Below are positions 1 to 6,097 of a stretch of DNA of 8,794 nucleotides, piece by piece (position 1 is the stretch's first letter; each line of letters begins with the position of its first letter). This stretch comes from Clostridium sp. UBA1056. GTDB lineage: Bacteria > Bacillota > Clostridia > Clostridiales > Clostridiaceae. Location of the stretch: positions 62,610 to 71,403 of the forward strand of contig DCDL01000004.1 in NCBI GenBank assembly GCA_002316385.1, given 5' to 3'. The notes under the pieces are model-generated. The model searched no databases, had not been told where the DNA came from, and saw nothing but the letters and a program-made list of their open reading frames with translations. Both the position numbers and the translations under genes were made by a program.

Positions 1-33
1 CCATGAATATTTTATTACTTAGGGTTAATGAAT

Positions 34-98
34 GGTAAAATTGTAAAGCAACACAACTTGTTTGAGTGCATATGAGTTGTTGTGTTGTAGATTTTACC
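34..98. repeat. Imperfect inverted repeat in the intergenic region after the last gene
   Basis: Two nested complementary arms are visible: GGTAAAAT (34-41) with ATTTTACC (91-98), and inside them CAACACAAC (49-57) with GTTGTGTTG (79-87). The middle is about 21 bases, and the two stems are separated by an asymmetric internal loop. Either strand could fold this in RNA. Neither side has a clean run of T, so it is not a convincing terminator. It lies about 85 bases downstream of the lipid kinase/phosphatase gene. Its function is unknown; a regulatory hairpin before the next gene (beyond base 1) is one possibility. Confidence 0.5.
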
Positions 99-119
99 TT
101 GAATAAAACCTTTAGTAAA
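91..119 (-). promoter_or_regulatory. Weak candidate sigma-A promoter reading out of the window
   Basis: Read on the minus strand, TTTACT (114-119) is followed after 17 bases by TAAAAT (91-96), a partial match to the -35 and -10 consensus. If real, it would start a transcript near base 84 that runs through the inner arms of the inverted repeat at 34-98 and toward a gene outside the window. AT-rich DNA gives such matches by chance, so this is only a candidate. Confidence 0.2.
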
Positions 120-137
120 TCAATGCTTCGAAACGGC

Positions 138-166
138 TGAGCGTCAATAATATAAGTACACGCTCA
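138..166 (-). other. Hairpin downstream of the lipid kinase/phosphatase gene
   Basis: TGAGCGT (138-144) and ACGCTCA (160-166) form a perfect 7-bp stem with a 15-base loop, starting 16 bases after the stop codon of the last gene. No T-rich tail follows on the minus strand, so termination would be weak at best. It may instead protect or punctuate the 3' end of the operon transcript. Confidence 0.35.
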
Positions 167-181
167 ACATTAATCTAGTAT

Positions 182-880
182 TTATCCAATGAGTTGATAT
201 AAAAGCAAAGTTAGTAAACATCCGAAGGCTCCACCTAAAACTACTTCTAAAATGGAGTGTACATTAGAATCTACTCTGCTTTGTGCCACTATAAAGGCAA
301 GCAGAAATGCCAATATCATTATCAGTGGCTCTGTAGTTAATAGAGTTATAGTGGTAGCTACTGCAAAAGCTATGGAGCTATGACCACTTGGCATTCCCCC
401 TCTAAGTGGTGTACCTTCATCATATATAGCTTTTATAACTACAGTTGCAATACTTACTATTACTAGAAGGAGAAATATCATATGAGGGTCTGAACTTTTA
501 ATTTTTGAGAGAATAATTATAGAAAAAGGCAAGACCTTATCATAAAAAATTATGTATGCTACCAAAACTGCATTTATAGCCGTTACAAGCACAGCACCAG
601 CTGCCACATTTTTCGCTATTTTAGCTAAAGGATGATAAAAGTTTGTAGTGGCATCAATTGCACACTCCACCGCTGTATTTATCATTTCCGCCACAATAAC
701 CATAGTTATTGTAATAGTAATCACTAAAAGTTCCATTTTCGTCATATCAAAGAAAAAACAAGCTGTTAGTACTAACATAGCTATTATCATATGTATTCTC
801 ATATTTCTTTGAGTTCGTATTGAATAAATTATTCCCTCTATAGCATAGTTAAAACTATCTATCAGCTTTTTTACCTTCAT
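182..880 (-). CDS. Fusion of DgkA-type lipid kinase domain and PAP2 lipid phosphatase domain
   Basis: A 232-residue integral membrane protein with two enzyme modules. Residues 1-115 resemble prokaryotic diacylglycerol/undecaprenol kinase: R28, then the signature E65-M-I-N68-T-A-x-E72 with D76, and K90-N-V-A-A-G-A-V, with three hydrophobic segments near 30-45, 50-72 and 92-113. Residues 130-232 are a PAP2-superfamily phosphatase: PSGH at 164-167 and SRVDSNVH at 201-208 give the catalytic histidines H167 and H208 with R202, and R160 stands before PSGH. Hydrophobic helices continue to the C-terminus. The gene occupies the usual dgkA slot after ybeY, 44 bases away, with the ribosome site AAGGTGG before the ATG. 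By family, the kinase would phosphorylate a lipid alcohol with ATP and the phosphatase would remove phosphate from a lipid phosphate or diphosphate, perhaps undecaprenyl carriers. Odd: Q24 and N91 stand where E. coli DgkA has E28 and D95. The domain calls are firm; substrate and kinase activity are inference. Confidence 0.9.
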   Translation of the reverse strand: MKVKKLIDSFNYAIEGIIYSIRTQRNMRIHMIIAMLVLTACFFFDMTKMELLVITITITMVIVAEMINTAVECAIDATTNFYHPLAKIAKNVAAGAVLVTAINAVLVAYIIFYDKVLPFSIIILSKIKSSDPHMIFLLLVIVSIATVVIKAIYDEGTPLRGGMPSGHSSIAFAVATTITLLTTEPLIMILAFLLAFIVAQSRVDSNVHSILEVVLGGAFGCLLTLLLYQLIG

Positions 881-924
881 AATAATCCCACCTTAAATAA
901 AACTACATGAAAAGCCTTATCTTT

Positions 925-1428
925 CTAATCTCTTTTAATATTAAACTCACTTAGGATCTCTTCTTCTCTAGCTCTCATTATTACTTTATCCTCATCTTCC
1001 ATATGATCATAGCCTAACAAGTGAAGAATAGAATGTATTACTAGATAGCATACTTCTCTTATAAATGAGTGTTCAAATTCCTCACTTTGTTCCTTTGCTC
1101 TTTCTAATGATAATACTATGTCTCCAAGTACTAAGTTACCCTCATTTAAATCAATGGGTGAAAATTCATAGTTTAAATAGCACTGTTTAAACACCTTTTT
1201 ATCTTCATAGTCTAGCATAGGAAAAGACAGCACATCTGTAGTTCTATCTATTCCTCTTGTATCTGCATTTATCTCTCTTATGGTTTCATTATCCACAAAA
1301 ATTAGACTTACTTCATAGGGAACTAATACCTGTTCCTCTTTTAAAGCATAATCTATAATTTCCTTAATACTGTCTTTTAAATCTTTTTCAACTGAAATAA
1401 GACTTTGTCTATCATCCATGTAAATCAT
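925..1428 (-). CDS. ybeY: Endoribonuclease YbeY, rRNA maturation factor
   Basis: A 167-residue cytoplasmic metalloprotein of the UPF0054/YbeY family, which acts in 16S rRNA 3'-end maturation and ribosome quality control. The zinc-binding signature HSILHLLGYDH is intact, with H132, H136 and H142 as metal ligands. The family's upstream motif DRTTDVLSFP (61-70) and the LGDIVLS strand (101-107) are also present. Length is normal for the family. The ATG at 1428 is preceded by AGGAGA six bases away; an in-frame ATG three codons later (1419) lacks as good a site. It lies 20 bases after pgpH, and the pgpH-ybeY-dgkA order is the standard Bacillus/Clostridium arrangement, so co-transcription is very likely. 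Nothing looks broken. Confidence 0.96.
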   Translation of the reverse strand: MIYMDDRQSLISVEKDLKDSIKEIIDYALKEEQVLVPYEVSLIFVDNETIREINADTRGIDRTTDVLSFPMLDYEDKKVFKQCYLNYEFSPIDLNEGNLVLGDIVLSLERAKEQSEEFEHSFIREVCYLVIHSILHLLGYDHMEDEDKVIMRAREEEILSEFNIKRD

Positions 1429-1448
1429 ACTATATCTCCTATTTATAT

Positions 1449-3803
1449 CTACCTTTCTTTTTCAGCTTCTTTCATTTGTATTGCTACTTTTTCTTTTTCC
1501 AGGTTTAATTGTTCTTCCTTAGAATCCACAAATTCCATATTTTCTTCATTATTTACCCAATTATCAGCTTCTATGCTTTCTTCCACAGATTCATGATTAT
1601 TTTCCTGTAAATTATCTAGTTTATCATCTTTATTTTCTTTATGTGGATTACTCTCCTCAAGGACTTTTGTGACTTTCTCATTACCTAAATTAAGCTTATC
1701 TTTTGGATATTCTATTCTTTCATGATATATTCCAGATAAAACTTTTAGAAAGCTCTCTCTTATTTTTTCTACATCTTTAAAAGTTAAATCAGATTTTACA
1801 AATTGATTTTCATCAATTCTACTTTTAATTATGTTATTTACCATTTCCTCTATCTTCTTTTTATTAGGCTTATGAATAGATCTCACAGAAGCTTCCACTC
1901 CATCTGCCATCATTATAATGGTAGATTCCTTTGTTCTTGGTGGAGGTCCACCATATCTATAATCTGCTTCATTTACCTCGTCTGGATTTTCACTTTGATT
2001 CCTCATAGTAATATAAAAATATTTAGCAAGAGAATCTCCGTGATGTTCTCTTATAACGTCTATTATTGCTTCAGGTAGGTTATATTTTTGTGCTAACTTA
2101 ACTCCATCTTCCACATGAGATAATATTATAGCAGCACTTAGAGCTGGAGACATATCATCATGAGGATTTGCTATACCTATTTGATTTTCCTTAAAATAAT
2201 AAGGTCTCTCTAGTTTTCCAACGTCATGATAGTATGCAGCTACTCTAGCTAGTATTGGATTAGCTCCAACATTTTCTGCAGCCATCTCTGCTAAATTAGC
2301 AACTAATACAGAGTGATGATAAGTACCTGGAGCTTCTAAAAGCAATCTTCTCATCAAAGGATGATTAGGATTAGCTAGCTCTAAAAGTTTTATGTTCGTG
2401 ATTATATCAAAGATATTTTCTAGGAATGGTAATATACCTATGGCTAATATTCCTGAAATAATAGCAGATACTCCTGTAAGCATAGCCTTATTAATTATGC
2501 TAGATATGTTAGTGCTTAAGAAATATCCCATGGCGCCAGTAAATATCACATTTATAACTCCAATTATAATACAAGAGTATAATATGTCATTTCTTTGCTG
2601 AACCCTCTTTAATACCATTGGAACCATTACTGCATTAAGCATAGCAAGCAGCATTAAATCTGCTGAAAACTTAACAATAAAAGATAGGAATATTACATTT
2701 AGTATTCCTATAGTCACAGAAGCTTTACTATCTATTAATACAGATAATAAAATTGAAATACAAGCAAAGGGAATGATGTATGGCGATATGAGAGTACATA
2801 CCCTAGCTAACACTACTGTTAACACTGTTAACAAGTTTATTAATACAAATTTCCCATTATCCTCATATATATCTCTACGCTTTTCCTTTATATATATCCA
2901 CTGTAAGCCTAATACTCCTCCTACGATTGCTAGTAAAACTATATTTAAATAAAATCCTGCAGATTTATCGTTATCTAAAAGTCCCAAATCATTCAAGAGT
3001 TCTATCTGAGATTCAGTAATAGGCTGACCCTCTGCTATTATGGTTTGATCCTTTTTATAGATTACAGGTTTCACATTTTTTGCTACATTTTGTCTTGCTT
3101 CCTCAGTTTTCTGATGATCTATAAAGTAGGTAACTTTAGTTTGAGAATACCCTATAGCCATAGATAAATCTTTAACATCCTTAGAATGACTCAAATTATT
3201 GAATTCAGAAGTTATATACCCCTGTGCCGCAACTATATCCTGAGGTTTACTTTCATATATTGGAGTGGTGTCATACAAATCATTCATGCACTTTATTATG
3301 TCTTCGTTGAGACTATTTAGTTGAGTATCATTTAAGGATAAAAGTATTCCGTAGTTTTCAAGAGAAAGATTTTGTATGGGACTTTGTTCCTTTAGCTTTT
3401 TCATCTTCGTTCCATTTATCTTTTCTTGTTCTGCCTTTATTTTTTCATTATCATCTTCATTAGAAGCATTATAAGGAGGATTTTCTGAATTCACCTTTTT
3501 AACTACTTCAAAAAGCTTATTTATATTATCTATAGCAGTTTTTCTTACATTAGCATCATAGGTGTAAGTTTCTTGTATGTGCGTTAGCTCCTCTTCTATA
3601 TTTTTTTGAGTTGCTATCTTATCTTCTACATCCCTCGGTGCTTTAATATCAAATTTTGCTATTTCTCCTACTTGAAGGTTATACTTTTTATTTACTACTA
3701 CAGAGCTTAAAATTAAATAAACTATTAATGTGGTAACTATGAAAGTAATATAGGGTTTTATTCTCGGAAACTTTCTCCTTGCTAGTATCTTTTTATATCC
3801 CAT
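1449..3803 (-). CDS. pgpH: PgpH-type 7TM-HD membrane phosphohydrolase, c-di-AMP phosphodiesterase
   Basis: A 784-residue membrane enzyme (YqfF in B. subtilis); the family hydrolyses cyclic di-AMP to pApA. In order: one N-terminal membrane helix (about 20-35), a large extracytoplasmic 7TMR-HDED region (about 36-280), seven membrane helices (about 282-303, 319-336, 338-357, 361-379, 381-398, 408-427 and 441-463), and a cytoplasmic HD domain. HD metal ligands are visible: H497 in GTYHHS, H526-D527 in YYHDVGK, H563 in LSHVEDG, H587-H588 in REHHGD, and D634 in MMADGVEA. The family is usually about 710-720 residues. The extra length here comes mainly from an acidic, low-complexity tail after about residue 705 and a charged stretch near 104-140. 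GAGGTG stands seven bases before the ATG. The gene starts 14 bases after yqfD; phoH, which lies between these two genes in Bacillus, is absent. Confidence 0.95.
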   Translation of the reverse strand: MGYKKILARRKFPRIKPYITFIVTTLIVYLILSSVVVNKKYNLQVGEIAKFDIKAPRDVEDKIATQKNIEEELTHIQETYTYDANVRKTAIDNINKLFEVVKKVNSENPPYNASNEDDNEKIKAEQEKINGTKMKKLKEQSPIQNLSLENYGILLSLNDTQLNSLNEDIIKCMNDLYDTTPIYESKPQDIVAAQGYITSEFNNLSHSKDVKDLSMAIGYSQTKVTYFIDHQKTEEARQNVAKNVKPVIYKKDQTIIAEGQPITESQIELLNDLGLLDNDKSAGFYLNIVLLAIVGGVLGLQWIYIKEKRRDIYEDNGKFVLINLLTVLTVVLARVCTLISPYIIPFACISILLSVLIDSKASVTIGILNVIFLSFIVKFSADLMLLAMLNAVMVPMVLKRVQQRNDILYSCIIIGVINVIFTGAMGYFLSTNISSIINKAMLTGVSAIISGILAIGILPFLENIFDIITNIKLLELANPNHPLMRRLLLEAPGTYHHSVLVANLAEMAAENVGANPILARVAAYYHDVGKLERPYYFKENQIGIANPHDDMSPALSAAIILSHVEDGVKLAQKYNLPEAIIDVIREHHGDSLAKYFYITMRNQSENPDEVNEADYRYGGPPPRTKESTIIMMADGVEASVRSIHKPNKKKIEEMVNNIIKSRIDENQFVKSDLTFKDVEKIRESFLKVLSGIYHERIEYPKDKLNLGNEKVTKVLEESNPHKENKDDKLDNLQENNHESVEESIEADNWVNNEENMEFVDSKEEQLNLEKEKVAIQMKEAEKER

Positions 3804-3817
3804 ATCTACACCTCTTT

Positions 3818-4981
3818 TTAAGTCTCAGGGGATTTTTCTTCCTTTTCTACGTCTTTAGTTACAACCTGACTTTCTGCTATGTCCTCTTCTGCGGTAACTA
3901 AGACTCTAACTTCATATTGCTCATCTTGCTTTTTTACTTCTGGGGTAACATCTAATATTTTAACCCCTCTATCTAAGTTTAATGTAATTTTGTTTTGTAA
4001 TTCTTTTATTATGGTTTCAGGATTAGTTTCTTCTTCTACATCTTCAGTCTCATAATAAGTTTCTTTTATAAAGATCCCCCAATTTTCTTCTATTTTATCA
4101 TAAATTGCGTAGTTATTTAATGATTTCTTAAGATAAATTTTATTATTATTTATATTTACCCCATAGCGTACCTGTTTATTTCCTGTCCTTCTTTTCTCTG
4201 TAGTAGATATAGGTACCTGTGCAATTTCTTCATAGAAAGTAGTAGCATATATTCTTCCTTCAGCCTTTACCGAAAATTCTCTACCTTCTTTTCCTTCTTC
4301 ACCCTTTACAATTAGATCTCCTTCATTAACCACTGTACCAGGAACCTTAACGGGAGTCCCTGCACTAGTATATATTCTATTTATAACACCACTTTTTTTA
4401 GCTACTAAATCCCCTGTATATTTTTTTTCTTTTATCTGTGGTGGTTCTTGCCTTTCTACTATTTCTACACTTAATTTTGAACCTTCAATTCTAACCTTAA
4501 CCCACAGTATTTCATCTATATCTGTAATTAAATTTTCTTCGACTTTTAAAACATCTATACTATCCTTTTTACTTCCAACCATTATATCATAGCTTTTAAG
4601 TATATTTCTAACCTCTAAGGGCGCTAGATATTTATCTGTGGTTATATCTATACTCCAAATGAATCTACCACAATAATATAAAATGAAGAAAAATACAGCA
4701 ATACCGCCAATCAAAATCTTTCTACTCCTTAACTTAAGATAAAAAAAGTTTATTCCCTTACGATCTAAAACTTTCATTTTCCCTTTAATTTTTTTAACTC
4801 CATCTTCTAAGTGATGATAATCTGATACTAAAATTTCAAGAGTTAAGGAGAAGGCATTATTTCTTCTTATATTTTTTATACTTACATTTTTGTTCCAGAG
4901 ATAATTGAGAATTTTTTCACCCTCCACAGAATCTACCTGAACAGTTACATAGCTTTTATTAAAATTATTTATCCTCTTCAT
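3818..4981 (-). CDS. yqfD: Sporulation protein YqfD
   Basis: A membrane protein of the YqfD/SpoIV family, needed for normal sporulation in Bacillus; its biochemical role is not settled. From the chosen ATG it has 387 residues: an N-terminal domain that begins MKRINNFNKSYVTVQV, one strong membrane helix at about 88-109 (ILIGGIAVFFFILYYCGRF), then a long region expected on the far side of the membrane, ending in an acidic, lysine-rich tail. The frame stays open upstream to a GTG at 5014 and an ATG at 4990. I prefer the ATG at 4981 because homologues, as I recall them, begin close to this point, and because it gives a short 17-base overlap with the yqfC end, typical of translational coupling. 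No strong ribosome site marks any of the three, so the exact start is uncertain. The yqfC-yqfD pair is conserved in endospore formers. Confidence 0.9.
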   Translation of the reverse strand: MKRINNFNKSYVTVQVDSVEGEKILNYLWNKNVSIKNIRRNNAFSLTLEILVSDYHHLEDGVKKIKGKMKVLDRKGINFFYLKLRSRKILIGGIAVFFFILYYCGRFIWSIDITTDKYLAPLEVRNILKSYDIMVGSKKDSIDVLKVEENLITDIDEILWVKVRIEGSKLSVEIVERQEPPQIKEKKYTGDLVAKKSGVINRIYTSAGTPVKVPGTVVNEGDLIVKGEEGKEGREFSVKAEGRIYATTFYEEIAQVPISTTEKRRTGNKQVRYGVNINNNKIYLKKSLNNYAIYDKIEENWGIFIKETYYETEDVEEETNPETIIKELQNKITLNLDRGVKILDVTPEVKKQDEQYEVRVLVTAEEDIAESQVVTKDVEKEEKSPET

Positions 4982-5258
4982 GGTTTTCATACACCATAGA
5001 CCTAAAGTGTCCACTTAAAGTTATGGTGGTGCCTCCTACAAAAATTATTTCAAAATCCTCACCTAAAATTGTTAAAGCTCCAAGGGAAGTATTTATAACT
5101 AGTTCATCGGTACTAAATTTTATTATTCCTTTATGATTCTCTACCGTTACCTCTTTTCGTGCTACTGCCGTTACTTTAGGTAAATTAAGAGCTACATCTA
5201 CAGGTAAGTCCATACCATATATAACCTTCTCTTTTACCCTCTCTAATTTATCACCCAA
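4965..5258 (-). CDS. yqfC: Sporulation protein YqfC (YabP/YqfC family)
   Basis: A 97-residue protein of the YabP/YqfC family, a small beta-rich family found in endospore formers and, in B. subtilis, expressed in the mother cell under sigma-E together with yqfD. The sequence has the family pattern of a short basic N-terminus, LPKVTAVARKEVTVENHKGI near 26-45, then TDELVINTSLGALTILGEDF near 50-69 and a final strand pair. The start is TTG at 5258, chosen because GAGGTGAT lies just upstream at good spacing. It overlaps yqfD by 17 bases. The gene has its own 89-base leader after the yqeY terminator, which contains a long inverted repeat, so this is probably the head of the transcription unit that continues through to the lipid kinase/phosphatase gene. 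Confidence 0.93.
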   Translation of the reverse strand: MGDKLERVKEKVIYGMDLPVDVALNLPKVTAVARKEVTVENHKGIIKFSTDELVINTSLGALTILGEDFEIIFVGGTTITLSGHFRSMVYENHEEDK

Positions 5259-5271
5259 CTATATCACCTCT

Positions 5272-5320
5272 AAATCATAAATTTTACTCTACAAAGTTTC
5301 TCTCTTAAATTTTATGATTT
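5272..5320. repeat. Inverted repeat directly upstream of the yqfC ribosome binding site
   Basis: AAATCATAAA (5272-5281) is a perfect 10-bp complement of TTTATGATTT (5311-5320). After one mismatch the pairing continues for three more bases (5283-5285 with 5307-5309), with 21 bases between the arms. On the minus strand the second arm ends directly at the AGAGGTGAT ribosome site of yqfC. It could be a protein-binding operator in DNA, or a weak A/T hairpin in RNA beside the ribosome site. Confidence 0.5.
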
Positions 5321-5338
5321 CTTTTCATGATAAATTAC
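5309..5338 (-). promoter_or_regulatory. Weak sigma-E-like promoter candidate for yqfC
   Basis: On the minus strand CATAAAAT (5309-5316) resembles the sigma-E -10 consensus CATACAAT at seven of eight positions, and GTAATTT (5332-5338) stands 15 bases upstream as a poor -35 match. The location, between the yqeY terminator and the yqfC start, is where a promoter is expected, and yqfC is in the sigma-E regulon of B. subtilis. No good sigma-A promoter is visible here. The -35 is too poor for a firm call. Confidence 0.25.
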
Positions 5339-5347
5339 TTAAAATAA

Positions 5348-5374
5348 AAAGAACTCAGTAAAACTGAGTTCTTT
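5348..5374 (-). terminator. Intrinsic terminator after yqeY
   Basis: A perfect 12-bp stem (5348-5359 with 5363-5374, core GAACTCAGT/ACTGAGTTC) closes a 3-base loop. On the minus strand it is followed by a T-rich run (TTATTTT after the stem's own TTT). The upstream arm overlaps two bases of the yqeY stop codon. This ends the rpsU-yqeY transcript and separates it from yqfC and the genes beyond. Confidence 0.9.
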
Positions 5375-5822
5375 ATTTATTCAAATATTCTTTTACTATT
5401 TGACTAACTACTTTGCCATCTGCTCGACCATTTACTTTAGGTCTAACATCCGCCATAAGTTTTCCCATATCTTTAATGCTACTAGTACCAAGTTTTTCGG
5501 CTGACTCCATAACAATTTTTCGGATTTCTTCTTCCGTTAACTGCTGAGGAAGGTATTGTAATAAGATTTCTATTTCAGCTTTAGTTTGATCAACTAAATC
5601 TTGTCTATTTCCGTTCTCAAACTCAACTAAAGAATCTCTTCTTTGTTTAACTTCCTTAGCTAAAATTTCGATGACTTTATTATCATCTACTTCTGCTACC
5701 CCTGATTTTTCAACCAGTAAAATAGCAGCCTTAGCCATACTTATTACATTTGCTTTAAACTTATCTCTTTGTTTAATAGCATTTTTCCAGTCGTCCTGTA
5801 ATGTTTCCTTAATGGATGACAT
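5373..5822 (-). CDS. yqeY: GatB/YqeY domain protein
   Basis: A 149-residue cytoplasmic protein of the GatB/YqeY family. The domain is related to the tRNA-binding C-terminal part of the GatB subunit of the Asp/Glu-tRNA amidotransferase, but stand-alone YqeY has no firmly known function. Typical features are a helical N-terminal half (MSSIKETLQDDWKNAIK, then EVKQRRDSLVEF) and the C-terminal GatB-like portion with LLQYLPQQLTEEEI, IKDMGKLMADVRPKVNGRADG and VVSQIVKEYL. The ATG at 5822 has AGAAGG upstream at normal spacing. The frame opens six codons earlier at a TTG (5840), but that extension would run through the ribosome site and is rejected. It lies 21 bases after rpsU, the near-universal arrangement in Firmicutes, and ends in a strong terminator. 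Confidence 0.95.
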   Translation of the reverse strand: MSSIKETLQDDWKNAIKQRDKFKANVISMAKAAILLVEKSGVAEVDDNKVIEILAKEVKQRRDSLVEFENGNRQDLVDQTKAEIEILLQYLPQQLTEEEIRKIVMESAEKLGTSSIKDMGKLMADVRPKVNGRADGKVVSQIVKEYLNK

Positions 5823-5843
5823 TATTAAACCTTCTTTCAAATT

Positions 5844-6020
5844 CTACTTAAATTTTCTTTTTCTAGCAGCTTCTGATTTTTTCTTTCTTTTTACGCTTGG
5901 TTTTTCGTAATGCTCTCTCTTTCTAACTTCTGAAAGCACACCTGATCTTGCACATTTCTTTTTAAATCTTCTTAATGCATTCTCTAATGATTCATTTTCT
6001 CCAACTTTTATCTCTGACAT
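5844..6020 (-). CDS. rpsU: 30S ribosomal protein S21
   Basis: A 58-residue, highly basic protein, complete from ATG (6020) to TAG (5844-5846). It begins MSEIKVGENESLENALRRFK, continues with KKCARSGVLSEVRKREHYEK and ends PSVKRKKKSEAARKRKFK. This is the conserved bS21 sequence: the ENALRRFK helix, the C-x-x-SG turn, the RKREHYEKPS block, and a Lys/Arg-rich tail that contacts 16S rRNA. S21 sits on the 30S platform near the anti-Shine-Dalgarno end of 16S rRNA and aids initiation. It has its own consensus promoter, a leader of about 70 bases, and a double ribosome site (GGAGGGAGGG), all consistent with high expression. yqeY follows in the same transcript. Confidence 0.98.
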   Translation of the reverse strand: MSEIKVGENESLENALRRFKKKCARSGVLSEVRKREHYEKPSVKRKKKSEAARKRKFK

Positions 6021-6026
6021 TTATAT

Positions 6027-6036
6027 CCCTCCCTCC
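6027..6036 (-). promoter_or_regulatory. Double Shine-Dalgarno site of rpsU
   Basis: GGAGGGAGGG on the minus strand offers two overlapping anti-SD matches, GGAGG about 11 bases and GAGG about 7 bases before the ATG. A leader segment GCGAGG on the plus strand (6073-6078), read as CCUCGC in the mRNA, could pair with GC(G)GAGG at 6032-6038 with one bulged G and so hide part of this site. Confidence 0.6.
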
Positions 6037-6097
6037 GCTAGCTCAATTTAATTTTAATTAAAAGTAGCCAATGCGAGGCCTAAATAGCACATTTTCA

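Noticed and set aside
1405..1596. Open frame on the plus strand of 63 codons
   Set aside because: It lies antisense to the end of pgpH and the start of ybeY, has no ribosome site, and its composition is a shadow of the acidic tail of PgpH.
1803..2601. Two open frames on the plus strand (1803-2078 and 2392-2601)
   Set aside because: Both lie fully antisense to the well-supported HD and membrane domains of pgpH.
4982..5014. Longer yqfD starting at GTG 5014 or ATG 4990
   Set aside because: The extra residues come from DNA that codes for the end of yqfC, and recalled homologues begin near the ATG at 4981. The ATG at 4990 cannot be fully excluded.
5823..5840. Longer yqeY starting at TTG 5840
   Set aside because: The extension would translate the AGAAGG ribosome site that serves the ATG at 5822.
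5671..5910. Open frame on the plus strand of 79 codons
   Set aside because: Antisense to yqeY and rpsU, both of which are firm calls.
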